Shown: piece after piece, positions 20,953-33,049 of the stretch
Layout of the letters: each line of letters starts with the position of its first letter
Numbering within the stretch: position 1 is the first letter of the stretch
Assembly: GCF_026262505.1 (NCBI RefSeq)
Contig: NC_067206.1
Span: forward strand, 24,257,896 to 24,321,895
Source: Trichomonas vaginalis G3
Taxonomy: Eukaryota; Parabasalia; Trichomonadida; Trichomonadidae
Direction: 5' to 3'
DNA: 64,000 nt
Translations under genes and position numbers: made by a program
Notes under the pieces: generated by a model
Told to the model about the DNA's origin: nothing
Database searches by the model: none
Seen by the model: the letters and a program-made list of their open reading frames with translations, nothing else

Positions 20953-23030
20953 TAAAAGTTGATTTAAATGAATTTTAGTGAGGAATATAAGGATAATATC
21001 ATATTTAAAATAAGAATATACTAGTTTAGGTGATATTAATTTTTTCGATAAATTTGAGAGTATGTACGTTTAGGGCATGAAAAGTGTCAATTCGCTCAGC
21101 GAAAGCTGAGCTAGCTTCGTTCTCGAAAGAATAAGGAAGGAGTGAAGGAGAATGATACAGAAGTTGACACATTCATATCATTTCAACAAATTTTGATCAA
21201 ATTGAAATTCAATAAAATTCAATTCAATTCATATCCTTCAGTCAGTACATTGATATCCTTCTGCATCACAATGATAACTCGGGCATCAATAATTCTACAA
21301 CTAACTCAGAAAAAACAAGATTATTACTTCCTGCTTACAGCTTTTAAAAAGTTTCGATGATAAAAATCACTCTACTCTCGTTTATCGACATATGGTGATA
21401 GTAGGTAAACATATTCTTATCGATATTAATAAAAATATTTGTACGAAAATCTTATCCAATTAGAGAGTTATTCATAAAGTATATGATAATTATAATTACT
21501 TTATCTTTGTTTTATCTTTGAATAAACAATTTAATTTAAATTGCATAATATTTTTTGGTTGAAAGACAGGAAACTTAGTTGAGTTTGTATTATTTTTATC
21601 GTTTAATTCATCGTATCAGTGAGTGATCCAGATATTTAAGATATTTAGAAAAAAAATTATTAATTTGATTAACAAATTTTAATCAAAATAGCAAAAATCT
21701 ATTTGATAGCTGTAAACAAACAATAATTTTTATTTCAAGCAAAATCACTTATTTTCATCTAAACGTATAAAATTGTCAATTTTATGAAAATAAATTGAAA
21801 ATCTCATGAAATGTAAAGGAGAGTAATATTTTTCAATTTTCTTTTTTTCTTTGTCTCAAATATTTTCTGTTGGGAATTTTCTTGTTATCAAAAAATAATT
21901 TTAATATTTGTTTATTTCATTACATACAATAAAATTTTAAAAACTCTATTTCTTCTCAAGAAAATTTTTTCCTTCATAAAGGTACATTCACTAGGCGATA
22001 ACAGTAAAATGGGATGAAAATAGGATAAATAGCATCCCTATATAGTGCCTAACAATATTTATACGGGTCAAAAAAAATTTGGCGAGAGATTTGGCGAGTT
22101 ATAAAACTTAGAAAATTGAGAGGGATTTTTATTTTTGAATTTTTTTTGGAAAGTTAAAATTGCGATTAAAAATCGATTTCCATGAGAACTAAGCATCTCA
22201 TCATATATTTAAATCGATAAAAATATTAAATAATAGTTGAATAGTATAACAACGTGAAATTATGGCTGAATCTACAGAAAAAATGAACATATTTGACATT
22301 TTTGAAAATTCATACGTTAGATGGTGACAGACTCATAAACTATACTTTAGCTAAGATTGATATATGGTTTCAACAACACATGGTTAAAATCGTAAAAATA
22401 TTTTAGATTTCAAAAAGATATATATGGTAATATAATGGAACAAAGTCAACAAATAGCATGTTAAATATGTTATAATTAACTTTTTATTAGATCCAATAGT
22501 AGATATCGAATGGTTTCCAGCTTTATGGTTAAATATTTTCTTTTCGAGCTTCTCTTTAACTGTTGTATTAAGGTTGTAAATTTTTTGATGCTAGAAACTA
22601 TGGAATCTTCTTTGCTGCTGCATTTTTCTTGAGAGTTCTTGCAATTTCGAATAGATCTGCGCATTGTATGAAATGGAGGCTTTAAAATATCTTGAAAACA
22701 GAATAGGACTGCTTTTCCAAAGGAATGCTTACTTGTAAATCAGAGAGTTTCAAAATTGACAGCAAGATTATCATCATAACTTTCGATTTTGCTGCGAAAA
22801 AGGAAGACAAGTAATTAACAAATCATTTACTGTTGTTCATCAAAAGAAGAAAACTTTGATAACAACTAATGATGATAAAATCAAGCTATCTTTTAATATT
22901 TTAAATTGATAAGACATTCAAAATATTTGAATGGTTTAAAATATTTTCTTTTAATTTCTATAAGATATTATCATGATTATATAATAAAATTTAAATTTTT
23001 ATTCAAAAAGGCAATATTTCAAGAGTGCGG

Positions 23031-24157
23031 GACAAATTTGCCAAGTGTCACTTTTCAATAACCTTAAATTACGCTTTTCTATTTTTTTTAAAAAAATAAC
23101 CATAAATTATATTTGAAGAAATTATGTCTATGATATATGTTTTATGCTAGAATCTTGGAGTTTTCATGCACTACACAAGAACTCCAAGGTTCCAAGAGTG
23201 AATGCTCAATAGCAATTATAGAGATGTACCTTTTCAAAATGACTTTTACTGATTAAATTTAATCAATAGAAGACATTTTGAAAAGGTACCTCTACAATTA
23301 GATATACAAGAGATTCAAAGCTTCATTTCAGATAGATTTGAAACTTTGAAACTCTTGGTAGATTTTGAGTGAATGCTGACAATCATCTTTGAGAAGGTTT
23401 TCTTTAAGAAAACCTTCTCAAAGAGGTTTCTCAGGAGCCCTAAGGCTCCCTTTCGTAATGATTGGGAGCCTTGGGGCTCCTGAGACGAAGAATGGCTTCG
23501 CCGAATCTTTGATCAGCAGAGGCCAAATGAAAAGGCCTCTGCTGATGGATTCTCAGGAGCCCTGAGGCTCCCTTTCGTAATGATTGGGAGCCTTGGGGCT
23601 CCTGAGACGAAGAATGGCTTCGCCGAATCTTTGATCAGCAGAGGCCAAATGAAAAGGCCTCTGCTGATGGATTCTCAGGAGCCCTGAGGCTCCCTTTCGT
23701 AATGATTGGGAGCCTTGGGGCTCCTGAGACGAAGAATGGCTTCGCCGAATCTTTGATCAGCAGAGGCCAAATGAAAAGGCCTCTGCTGATGGATTCTCAG
23801 GAGCCCTGAGGCTCCCTTTCGTAATGATTGGGAGCCTTGGGGCTCCTGAGACGAAGAATGGCTTCGCCGAATCTTTGATCAGCAGAGGCCAAATGAAAAG
23901 GCCTCTGCTGATGGATTCTCAGGAGCCCTGAGGCTCCCTTTCGTAATGATTGGGAGCCTTGGGGCTCCTGAGACGAAGAATGGCTTCGCCGAATCTTTGA
24001 TCAGCAGAGGCCAAATGAAAAGGCCTCTGCTGATGGATTCTCAGGAGCCCTGAGGCTCCCTTTCGTAATGATTGGGAGCCTTGGGGCTCCTGCAGCAGAG
24101 TATCGCTCCGCTCCATTAATTTTTTTTTAAAAAAAGTGCCGTGTGGCAAATTTGTCC
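23031..24157. mobile_element. Non-autonomous inverted-repeat element carrying a palindromic array
   Basis: The left end GACAAATTTGCCAAGTGTCAC is matched in inverse at the right end (GTGCCGTGTGGCAAATTTGTC), an imperfect TIR of about 21-28 bp. There is no coding capacity. Inside are hairpins (CTTGGAGTT...AACTCCAAGG type near 23155-23192, GAGAAGGTTTTC/GAAAACCTTCTC near 23390) and the 122-bp array. No clear target duplication could be fixed. Confidence 0.65.
23429..24093. repeat. 122-bp tandem array, about 5.5 units, each with two hairpins
   Basis: Units start (TCTCAGGAGCCCT) at 23429, 23551, 23673, 23795, 23917 and 24039, an exact 122-bp period. Each unit holds two palindromes: CAGGAGCC...GGCTCC paired with GGGAGCCTTGGGGCTCCTG, and GATCAGCAGAGGCC paired with GGCCTCTGCTGAT. 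Units are almost identical; the first has one visible change. The array is GC-rich against a very AT-rich background. Confidence 0.95.
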
Positions 24158-24164
24158 TGTTCCC

Positions 24165-25008
24165 ATATTTCAAACTTTTAATTTCAAAAATCTTAATTCT
24201 GCAATAAGTGTATTTAATTGTAGCAAATTTAATGATCCTTCGTCATGCTTAGCAATTTGGAACTCATAAATTAATGATTTCTTCAAGTAAAATTCTGCAT
24301 TATTTCAAAAGTCAATAATTCTCTAGTAACTTTTCTTCAAACCCTAACCATTATATTATATGTATAATGGAGAATAATTGCAAAGAAAGATAGCCGAATT
24401 TACTGGGTAGTTCTTGTGATGCGAAATAATTGCAAATTAACACCTAGTTTTAACAGCATCAATCTCTTTTTGCTCTCATTTAAATGCATCCGCACACTTT
24501 AATTTTGAAATATAAGAGTTTTGGAAATTATCAAATTTATCTGCTCAAATACTATAGATCTTCATAAGTGTTAATAGAATCATTAGCCTTACATATAGTG
24601 TTTAATATAATGATGCACATTATACTGGGATTCATTCCTTATTCATCTAGTTATTATAAGATTTACAACCCCATGAAAATTTCAAATTTTGTCAAAAATA
24701 GTGAATGTACCTTTTCCTTCATATGAAGAAACATTTTGTTCTCCATTTGATACTGAGTCTAAATCTCGATTTTTGAATTTTCTTCTTTCCAAATTTCTTT
24801 TTTCCAAATTAGAAGTTTAATTCAAATTTTCAATAGTTTATATATTTTCTCAAACCGTCTCAGATTTTCTCACTTTTTAGGGATTTTCTCTCAAAATATA
24901 CAAAAATAGTAATATCAATACATGTGTCTAATATACTTTAAAACCATCGTGACAAAATTCAAAAACGAAGAGTTCTTCTCTCCAAATTTTTTTCAAAATC
25001 AAAAAAAA
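24165..25008. other. Non-coding AT-rich DNA
   Basis: No gene, RNA or repeat could be supported here beyond simple A/T runs. Confidence 0.6.
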
Positions 25009-25066
25009 GGGGTCGTTATCGATTTTGTAATTTAATTGTTATCGTCTTTTTCTAAACGTGCATTTT
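25009..25066 (+). repeat. Left inverted end of an older element (pairs with 46474-46558)
   Basis: GGGTCGTTATCGATTTTGTA through TCTAAACGTGCATTTT occurs here on the plus strand and at 46474-46558 on the minus strand, where an internal segment is doubled. The pair brackets element B and its flanking palindromic arrays. Confidence 0.75.
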
Positions 25067-25483
25067 CTTCATATTGGGATAATGAACATAACTTGTTCTG
25101 AGCTTCCAATGCACAAATCGTTTTTATTCTAAATGGATTCATTCCTACAAGTTTGGCAGAAATCAGTGAATATCATCATATATCGAATTCTTCAATTTGG
25201 CAATTTATTTAAAATCGTTCTCAAGAATTCTTATCTTCATGTAGTCAAATAAAACGGAAATGCGAAAATAAACTTTTATTCGATATTACAAAAAAAAAAT
25301 TATATTGATCGCTAAGATTTAAATACGTATAGTTTAAGTATATGTGGTATCATTATGTGCATATTCTGATATATATACTTGAATGATATCACAAAAATAA
25401 CAGAAATACAAATCTTGAATTAAATTATATCATAGAATACAATTTTAATAAACGAAAAATCAAACCCTCTCGCAATACAGCCA

Positions 25484-25800
25484 TTTTTAAGAGTAGTTCT
25501 TTCAAGATCTTCGAAGATTTGGAAGATCTTGGAAGAACTGCCCTCTAAATGGCTGTAGCTTCGGTATTGTTACTATCAAGTAGAAAGTTACGGTAATTAC
25601 TGCCATTTTAAGAGTAGTTCTTTCAAGATCTTCCAAATCTTCGAAGATCTTGAAAGAACTGCTCTCTAAATGGCAGTAGTTTCGATGTTAACATGATAAT
25701 ATGAGTGAAATTTTCTTATTTGAAGTCGGTTAAAGAGCAGTTCTTTCAAGTTCCTTCAAATCAGGAAGGGTCTTGACAGAACTGTCCTCTTATTGATTGG
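25484..25800. repeat. Three palindromic hairpin units
   Basis: Three copies, at about 25484-25558, 25600-25680 and 25730-25800, have the form (GCCATTT)AAGAG.AGTTCTTTCAAG joined to its complement CTTG.AAGAACT..CTCT..ATGGC. Each can fold into a long hairpin. They are spaced about 120 bp apart and differ in the loop. Confidence 0.8.
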
Positions 25801-25986
25801 AATACCGGTATTTTACGTTGGTAAATGCTTGATTTGAATTGGGGGCTGAGTGTTGGAGAAAAAAAACATTAAAAAAATAAAAAGTGCCAAAATAAAAGAA
25901 TTCAATCTAAATATATATATAGTATTCTAGGCCTGTCCAAACTTTTAAAAAAGCTTACCACGTGGAAGGAAGAGACCAAAAAAATC

Positions 25987-26015
25987 GTGCCTCGGCGGCT
26001 TCGCCGCCTCGGCAC
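25987..26015. repeat. GC-rich hairpin
   Basis: GTGCCTCGGCGGC, TTC, GCCGCCTCGGCAC is a strong stem-loop with one internal mismatch. It is very GC-rich for this DNA. Confidence 0.8.
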
Positions 26016-26114
26016 TAAAAAACAGCGTATCATATTTAATATGTCCTTTTTTCTTTTTCTCTTTTCCTCTTTCTCTCTCCTTCTTTCTTTCTTCTCTTTT
26101 TCCTTCTTCTTTTC

Positions 26115-26885
26115 TCTCTTTCTTTTTGGGCTGCTTTACTTTGAAATCTCTCATCAATTGATGAGAGAAATAATAGTAAAGTAGCTTCAATGTAAATACG
26201 TACATTGATTGGGTTATGGTTAGCGGTAATGTCTGTATGTAGTTCGATTGGAGCTGCCTCACTCTGAGATCTCTCATCAAATGAAGAGAGTTCTCAGAGT
26301 GAGGCAGCTCCAATGTATATGTGCGTATTGATTGGGTTGCTGTAAGAAGCAGTGCTTGTGTGTAGTTCGATTGGAACTGCTTTACTCTGAGATCTGTCAT
26401 CAATCGATGAGAGTTCTCAGAGTAAAACTGTTCCAATGTGTAATCTTGTGCTAGCTTGTCTGTTCGATTGGAACTGCTTTACTCTGAGATCTGTCATCAA
26501 TCGATGAGAGTTCTCAGAGTAAAACTGTTCCAATGTGTAATCTTGTGCTAGCTTGTCTGTTCGATTGGAACTGCTTTACTCTGAGTTCTCTCATCAATTG
26601 ATGAGAGAAATAAGAGCAAAGTAGCTCCAATGTATATATGTGTATTGATTCGGTTTGGTTAGCTGGACTGTCTGTGAGTAGTTCGATTGGAACTGCCTCA
26701 TTCTGAGATCTCTCATCAATAGATGAGAGAAATAAGAGTAAGGCAGTTCCAATGTATATAATCGTATTGATTTGGTTGATTTAAGTTGGAGTGTTTGTGC
26801 GTAGTTCGGTTAGAACTGCTTTGCTCTGAGAACTCTCATCAATTGATGAGAGTTCTCAGAGCAAAGCAGCTCCAATGTGTAAATT
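26115..26885. repeat. Array of about seven long palindromes (ATTGGAACTGC family)
   Basis: Copies of a roughly 65-70 bp palindrome (TTGGAACTGCTTTACTCTGA, ATCTCTCATCAAT, TGATGAGAG, then the complement) lie at about 26115, 26247, 26368, 26465, 26560, 26680 and 26803. Spacers of 30-55 bp carry a common TTCGATTGG or TAGTTCG motif. Two neighbouring units with their spacer are identical. The array lies in the flank of element B. Confidence 0.85.
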
Positions 26886-27190
26886 TGTATTAGTTCGGGT
26901 GAAAGAAGTTGTAGTGCTGGTGCGTAGTTTGACTATCAGAAGCTCGCGATTCAAAATCATCAAATGAAAAGTTTATAGTGGGCTTCTTGATAATATGTTT
27001 AAAGGTGATGTTCTTGTTCGAGTTTTAACAAGAAGGAATACATGAGTACGTAAGCTCCGGCATTCGCCGAGCGAATTAAAGATAACGGACGAATTTAATT
27101 TATTTTATTTCAAAATTTAAAATTTTAATATTTAATTATATAAATTAAAATAAACATTTTTACAAATTTTTATAAAAAAATATGTGACAT

Positions 27191-27196
27191 ATCGTT
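27191..27196. repeat. Target site duplication ATCGTT, left of element B
   Basis: ATCGTT directly precedes the AG of element B and is repeated exactly at 44872-44877. A six-base duplication is the Maverick/Polinton hallmark. Confidence 0.95.
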
Positions 27197-27938
27197 AGTA
27201 GTAGATGAGTGCGGGTTGTGTGACTTTTTTTGTTACATCTATATATAGACGATGCATTAAAATATATTTATTTATAAATCATTAAAAAAATTAACATAAT
27301 TTTTAAATAATTATTTTTTTATCTTTTATAAAAGAATCTATATATAGATGATGTCAGATATTCCGCGATTAATTAAACATTGTTTAAATCCTGATGGTTA
27401 AACTTCAATTTAAAAATGAAGATTGTGAATTATTAAATGAATATGAAAGCCAAAATAAGCTAATGAGGTATAAATATAATGATAAAGAATATTTAATTTC
27501 ATGGAATCAATGGAGTCATAATCAAAGACCTCATAAACGAGAAGAAGAAATTGAAAATAATGAAATGGAAATCATTGATGACATTAAAGAGGATGGAATT
27601 CCTAAATTTTGTAGAAAAACCTTTAGAACTAAGTTAGGAGCATATAAACGTAGAGTATTAAATCCTGAATATCTTAAACATTTATTTAAAAAGGAAGACT
27701 GTGAATTATTAAACGTTAATGATTATGAAAATGCTAAAATCAAAACTGAGATATAAATATATTGGAAGTGATGAAAGGTGTAAAGATAAAGATAAAGTTT
27801 ATACAGTTTCATATAATAACTGGCACACGTTAGGGATTAGAAAACATTTAGGAGATTATGGTAAAAGTTCCGAATTCTTCAAATCTAGTATGTATGAGAG
27901 AGTAAAAGAAATTAGAAATAATTATTTCATGAATAAAA
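27197..27938. repeat. Left terminal inverted repeat of element B
   Basis: This matches 44126-44871 in inverse orientation with only a few differences. It includes the whole TIR-encoded gene. Confidence 0.95.
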
Positions 27939-27949
27939 ATAAACTTTAA
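27348..27949 (+). pseudogene. TIR-encoded protein, left copy, broken
   Basis: This is the left-TIR counterpart of the open gene at 44128-44718. It encodes the same protein but is broken, with a couple of breaks. No family is recognised. Confidence 0.8.
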
Positions 27950-27999
27950 AAATTCATGTCTTACATTTTTTGAATAATTTATTTTTTATTTAATGATAA

Positions 28000-29104
28000 A
28001 TGAGTGTCACAACTAACAATGTTAAAAAAATGGGATTCACAAACGAGGAAATAAAGGATATATTAGAGGAGGCGAGTTATGAAGTTAATAAATATTATTT
28101 AAGAAATTGTCAAAAATTCGCGGAGTTATTAAATGATTTAGATTATGATGGAAAAATGAATAAAGATGATGTTATAAATTTCTTATATCCCACATCTGAA
28201 GAAGAAAAACCTAAAGAACCTGATGTTTTCCCTGAATATTATGAAGAACGGATTAAAGATGATGAATATGATGAAATTGAAAGACTGGAAAAAATAAGAG
28301 ATGAAATAGATGAAAAAATTAAGGAATTAAGAGAAGTTGAAAAATATAATGAGAATGAAGTAGAGGGTTTAATGAATATCCCAGCTTCAGAATCAGAAGT
28401 TCAAAAATCTCATGAAGAAAGATATAAAAATTACTTTTTGGAATCTACTAAAAATTTATTAGATGGTGAAATAGATGAAACACTTTCAGAAGAAGGCACA
28501 AAATTTATTCATAAACATAAGTTACAATTTATTGACGATGGAGATTATCCATGTATATTACTTTCACCTCCTCTTGATTCTGAAAAATTCAAAAAGCACT
28601 GAAAAATGTAACATATGCAACAAATACGATTAAGAAAGAAGACCATGATATTTACACAAATTATTATTTAAATAAATGTACAGGTGTTGATAAAGTTTTT
28701 GATTTGTTAGATAAAATATCAAAAGAAACAATTGGTACATATAAAATTTTATGCGATTGTGGTTTCATTATTGAAGATACTAATAATGTTTCATATGAAA
28801 GAACAGCACCGAAGGAAGATGAAGTGGAAAAGTCTATACCATTCGTTATTAAGAACATAAAAGATATGAAAACTTATAAACATTATATTTATTCATTTAT
28901 TTCAAAAAAATGGAAGCAACCCATAAAACATCATCTCATCATTTTATAGCTATTCATACATTCCTTTTCAAAGTTGTGAAATTAAATAAGACAGGAATTA
29001 GATTTAATGTATCAGGGTACGCATTCTTGAGTAAATTAAAATGTATTCGTCACGTCGCAGATGATAAAAATTTATGTGTTCTTAATTCATTTTATGGACT
29101 TTAG
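28000..29104 (+). pseudogene. Hypothetical element B protein region, broken
   Basis: The start is ATG 28000, after a TTTTTTATTTAATGATAAATG leader of the element type. The same leader, nearly base for base, precedes the gene at 43641. The readable protein is acidic and Lys/Glu-rich, with a predicted coiled coil in the middle (EIERLEKIRDEIDEKIKEL). No family is recognised. The region is broken, with a few breaks. Confidence 0.6.
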
Positions 29105-29165
29105 CCCTGGACTTTAAAAAATAAACTTTATTTTTATTTATTTTTTAATTTTTATTCTTACATAA

Positions 29166-32100
29166 ATGAACAAAAATGGAACAGCTAAAATGAATGATAA
29201 TCAAATTAGAGCCGAAGGTAGAAGGTTATTTAAACGCTTCTATAACATTCCTGATGGTGTTAATCCTAAAACTCGTAGAAGTTATTTAAATGAAGCCATA
29301 GATGCATATGAAGGATTTGACATTTCATCAGAAAGTGAGAGGTTAGCAAGAATGTTAAATGTTAATATTGATTTCTATTATTGTGATCCTCAACCAGAAG
29401 ACGTAGACATTAACAAGGTAGACTTTCCATTAGTGGATTCAATAATGATAGATCCAGAATTTGAAACAATAAATATTTTATTAACACAGAGTCCATGTGG
29501 AAAACTTCACGCTGACAGAATAACAGACGTTGAAGCACTCACAGGATATAAAGTTTGCCCCTTTTGCAAAGAAGAAGTATATTCTATCCGTGATGATCCA
29601 GAAAGGAAAAACCAAAGAAGATTTTTAAAACATTGTGAGAAATGTAAAGAAAATAATGGAAGATTAATTCAAGACGTTCAATTGCAAAAGACCCAGCAAC
29701 CATATGCACCACATATTACGAAACAGAAGATATATCAATGGCTATTAGCTCACAATTTGCAGGAATATTATAAACCAACAAGATATTATATTACTTTTGA
29801 CTTCGAAACATTAGAGACTAAAGAAGAATTACAACTTTCTGAGTGTGCAACTTTAAACGCTTACTTAAAACCATTCATGGTATCATCAACGGTTAAATTA
29901 AACGATAAAACATATACGAGGAATTTTTGCTTAACTTCGAGTGATTCTTTTATTTCTGATTGGATTGAGTTTTTATTTTCAACCTGTTCATTAGTTGCTA
30001 AATCAAATATTGAACAATATGAAGAATTAATGAAGTCCCATACATTAAATGAAAAACAGAAGGAAGCATTTAAAGAACTTCTAGATGAGGAATTCAATAA
30101 AGTGAATATCATAGGTTTTAATTCGGGAAAGTTTGATTTAAATTTAATTCTTCGTGATTTAAACACTGCAAAATGGAAAATAAAATCAATGCTGGGTTCT
30201 TCTTCTCAATTTAAGCAAATCATTGTAAAGAAAACAAACTGTCCATATGAATTAAGATTTATTGACATCAGAAATTATATAGCGGGTGGGACATTAGACC
30301 AATTCACTCAAGATTTCGGAAACAATAAATCACGTGTTAAATCCTTTTTCCCTTATCAATTCATCACATGGGAGAATTACGAAGATGAATTATATAAAGT
30401 GGAACCATTCACTCAAGATTCATTTTATTCAGCATTAACTCAAGAAACAATATCCGATTCAGATTATCAAATATATCTCAATGATGCTAAAAATTTTAAG
30501 AATAGATTAGAATATTTTATTCATTATTGCAATAAAGACGTTGAAATTATGATTGACCCAATTGATAAAATTATTGAAGAAACATTTGTTTATAAAATTG
30601 ACATGCTTCATAATCTTTCTTTATCATCGAATGCATCAATGATTCGTTACGCGTTAGCATATAAGAACTTCAATCCTAACGAAACATATCCAGAAGAAGA
30701 AAATGTGGAATCAAGTTTTGAATTAACAAAAAAGTATTGGAAATATAAAATTGATTCATATAAGAAACAAGATGAAAAAGCAGAAAGGGATACTAAAAAC
30801 AATGTTTCAATGGATGACTATCAATACTATCACGATTTAATCCTTTCATCTAAATGCAAAATGTGTGGTAAAGCGTTTACATATGCTAATAAACCAACAT
30901 TGGATAGAATAGATAATGAAAAACCACATACCAAAGAAAATTGTCAGTTAATGTGTTGTTATTGCAATGTCGTAAAATCAAATAAAGATGAAGATGTTCA
31001 ACGTTTAAGAATCAATTTAAGAAATTATACATTAAAAAATAATTTACCAATGACTCTAGATTCAGTTGAAGCTTATCACATCCTCCGTAATGGAATTACT
31101 GGTGGTTTATCAAATGTTCAACATAGAGTTAATCTTAAAGGAATCACACACATTAATAAACTTTCATATAATCCAGAAACTAAAACTGTATCAAATGAGG
31201 ACACCCAACATTATGACTCATTTCGTTGGTGTTGACTTTAATTCATTATATCCTTCATCATTTTCATCTAATCCTCATGATTTCATTCAATATACTGACC
31301 ATAAAATGTATATGCCGGGAAGATTGAATGGTGTTATCATTTGTGATACAGCAACAAAGAAAGCAAAAGCACTGGGAATAATTAAGAAGAAAAATACTTT
31401 ATTCGTGGCTGAAGTAAAGGGTCACATTGATGAAAAATACATTAATGATTACATTAACTTTTTACCGATAATAAGAAACTTAGATATTATCACAGATGAA
31501 AAAACAATTGGTGGTTTTATGTATAATTACATGAAATCAAACAATCTACCAGTTAACCAGAAACAGAGGAAATTAACTCAGTTAGCATCAACACACAACC
31601 AATATCAACCATTTTCTTCTTATTATCTTTGGTATCTAATAGACAGATTTCATTTTATCATTGATGACATTCAATCAATTTTAACATTTACGAAAAATAC
31701 TTGTTTTAATGAATTTGCGAATGAATTTATGAACGAAAGACAAAAGGCTGAATTAGAAGGAAATAAAGGAAAAAGTTTATTTTGCAAGATTTCACTTAAT
31801 GGTTCATATGGTTACGATGCAATGAATACACAAAATTACGCAAAGACTAAAATAATGAATGCACAGAAGGCACGCGTTGCATGTATGTCAAATAAGTTTA
31901 AAAACATAAGAGAAATAGGAGAGGATACGTATCAAGTGATGCTTAAAGATAGATTTTATAGATGTGATACATGTTTACAAGAGGCATTCTTCACTTTAGA
32001 TAACGCAAAATACTGGTATTTGGTTTTCATTTATGATTTTATGTATAAATGCATGAATGTTAATCGTTTTCATTTCATTGAAGGTGATACTGATTCATCT

Positions 32101-32613
32101 TATTGGGCAATCGCTGGCGACCCAAATCTTCCTAACACTCAAGCATTTCAAGCAATTGTAACCGATAAAAAATTTTATGATAAAAACATTTACAAATTCG
32201 CACCTTTTGATTTCTTCTGTTTTAATGAGAAATTTAAACCTAAATTAAAGAATAAAGCTGAAGAAAAAGCACATGAGAAGAAGTTATTGGGTTTAGCAAT
32301 TGAGAAACAAGGTGATAACATGGTTGCTTTATGTCCTAAGTGTTATACTTCATTCAACGGTTCAATTGATGGGGGTGATTTTAAAAAGATTGCACAAAAA
32401 ATGAAAGGTGTTAGTTTACGACAAAATAAACAATTAACACCTAAAAATTATTTGGATATAATAAATGATAAAGTGATATTTGATGGTCAGAATATTAATT
32501 TACAACTTAAAAACGGGTCAATGACTCGCTTAACAATTGGTAAGACTGCATTAACAGGAGCACACACTAAGGCTGTATGTTGTGAAAATGGGTGTTGTAT
32601 GCCATTTATTTAA
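29166..32613 (+). pseudogene. Element B DNA polymerase B with HNH-like insert, broken
   Basis: This is a family B protein-primed type polymerase of the Polinton class. An early zinc-finger-like segment (CPFCKEE...HCEKC) is followed by Exo I DFETLET near residue 212, motif A DFNSLYPS, motif B KISLNGSYGYD and motif C EGDTDSSYW. Between exonuclease and palm lies an HNH-like zinc module (see 30852-30990). A TTTTTTA box and CATAAATG leader precede the start. The part is broken, with about one break. The sequence is quite different from the PolB of element A, so A and B belong to separate Maverick lineages. Confidence 0.88.
30852..30990 (+). other. HNH-endonuclease-like zinc module inside PolB
   Basis: The segment KCKMCGKAFTY, then LDRIDNEKPHTKENCQLMC, then CYCNVVKSNKD matches the layout of HNH nucleases: a CxxC pair, the L.RID...G/HT..N.QL.C core, and a CxxCN..K.. 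end. It lies in frame between the exonuclease and polymerase palm parts. It could be a captured homing nuclease or a domain typical of this polymerase subfamily. Confidence 0.7.
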
Positions 32614-32715
32614 TAAAATGCCACAGAAGAGACAAAAGGAACCGTAAATAATGGTTTTGATACTATGATTCAAAGAGGTGGGCACCCTTAAAACACTTAT
32701 TTTATTTTTATATAA

Positions 32716-33036
32716 ATGAATAGCGTAGATTTAAAAATTTTAATTGATGATTTAGTATTTAATCAAGAAAATTTTGATTATTATGATTTAAAAGCATATC
32801 TCCAAAAACATGATAACAATATAACGGGTGATGATATGGATTATTATTATTCGTATTATAAAAATGAAGTTTTGAAATATCATGATAAAATAATTTCTAA
32901 AATTAAAGACAAAATTAAAAATAATGAATATTCAAAGGGAAAAAGTAAATCACAACTTAAACAATTGAAAGATTTCAAAAATAAAGTATTAACAGAAGAA
33001 GATATTGATGAATTATATAATTATATAATTTATTAA
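32716..33036 (+). CDS. Small acidic/basic helical protein of element B, 106 aa
   Basis: The start is ATG 32716, behind a TTATTTTTATATAAATG leader. The product is Asp/Lys/Tyr-rich and probably helical, with DDLVFNQENFDYYDLK near the start and KDKIKNNEYSKGKSKSQLKQ near the end. There is no recognised family. It lies between PolB and the integrase, both on the same strand. Confidence 0.55.
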   Translation: MNSVDLKILIDDLVFNQENFDYYDLKAYLQKHDNNITGDDMDYYYSYYKNEVLKYHDKIISKIKDKIKNNEYSKGKSKSQLKQLKDFKNKVLTEEDIDELYNYIIY

Positions 33037-33049
33037 TCCTGAGCCGCAA

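Larger units (their letters stand above)
19802..23024. other. Long gene-poor region
   Basis: The DNA is AT-rich with no sustained coding on either strand. Small items are a possible gene scrap at 20124-20250, a tRNA-like 3' end at 20926-20952, a GCTCAGCGAAAGCTGAGC hairpin near 21097, and a short MAESTEKMNIFDIF-encoding scrap near 22262. Confidence 0.6.

Noticed and set aside
23429-24093. CRISPR-like array
   Set aside because: The repeats are contiguous with no unique spacers, each unit is itself palindromic, and the DNA is eukaryotic.
23919-24173. 84-codon frame over the 122-bp satellite
   Set aside because: It lies entirely within the tandem hairpin repeat; composition follows the repeat, not a protein.
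25945-26436. 163-codon frame on the minus strand across the palindromic array
   Set aside because: It reads through hairpin repeats (repeated HSENSLHLMRDL-type text) and a simple Ser/Phe/Lys tract; this is coding capacity by chance in a repeat.
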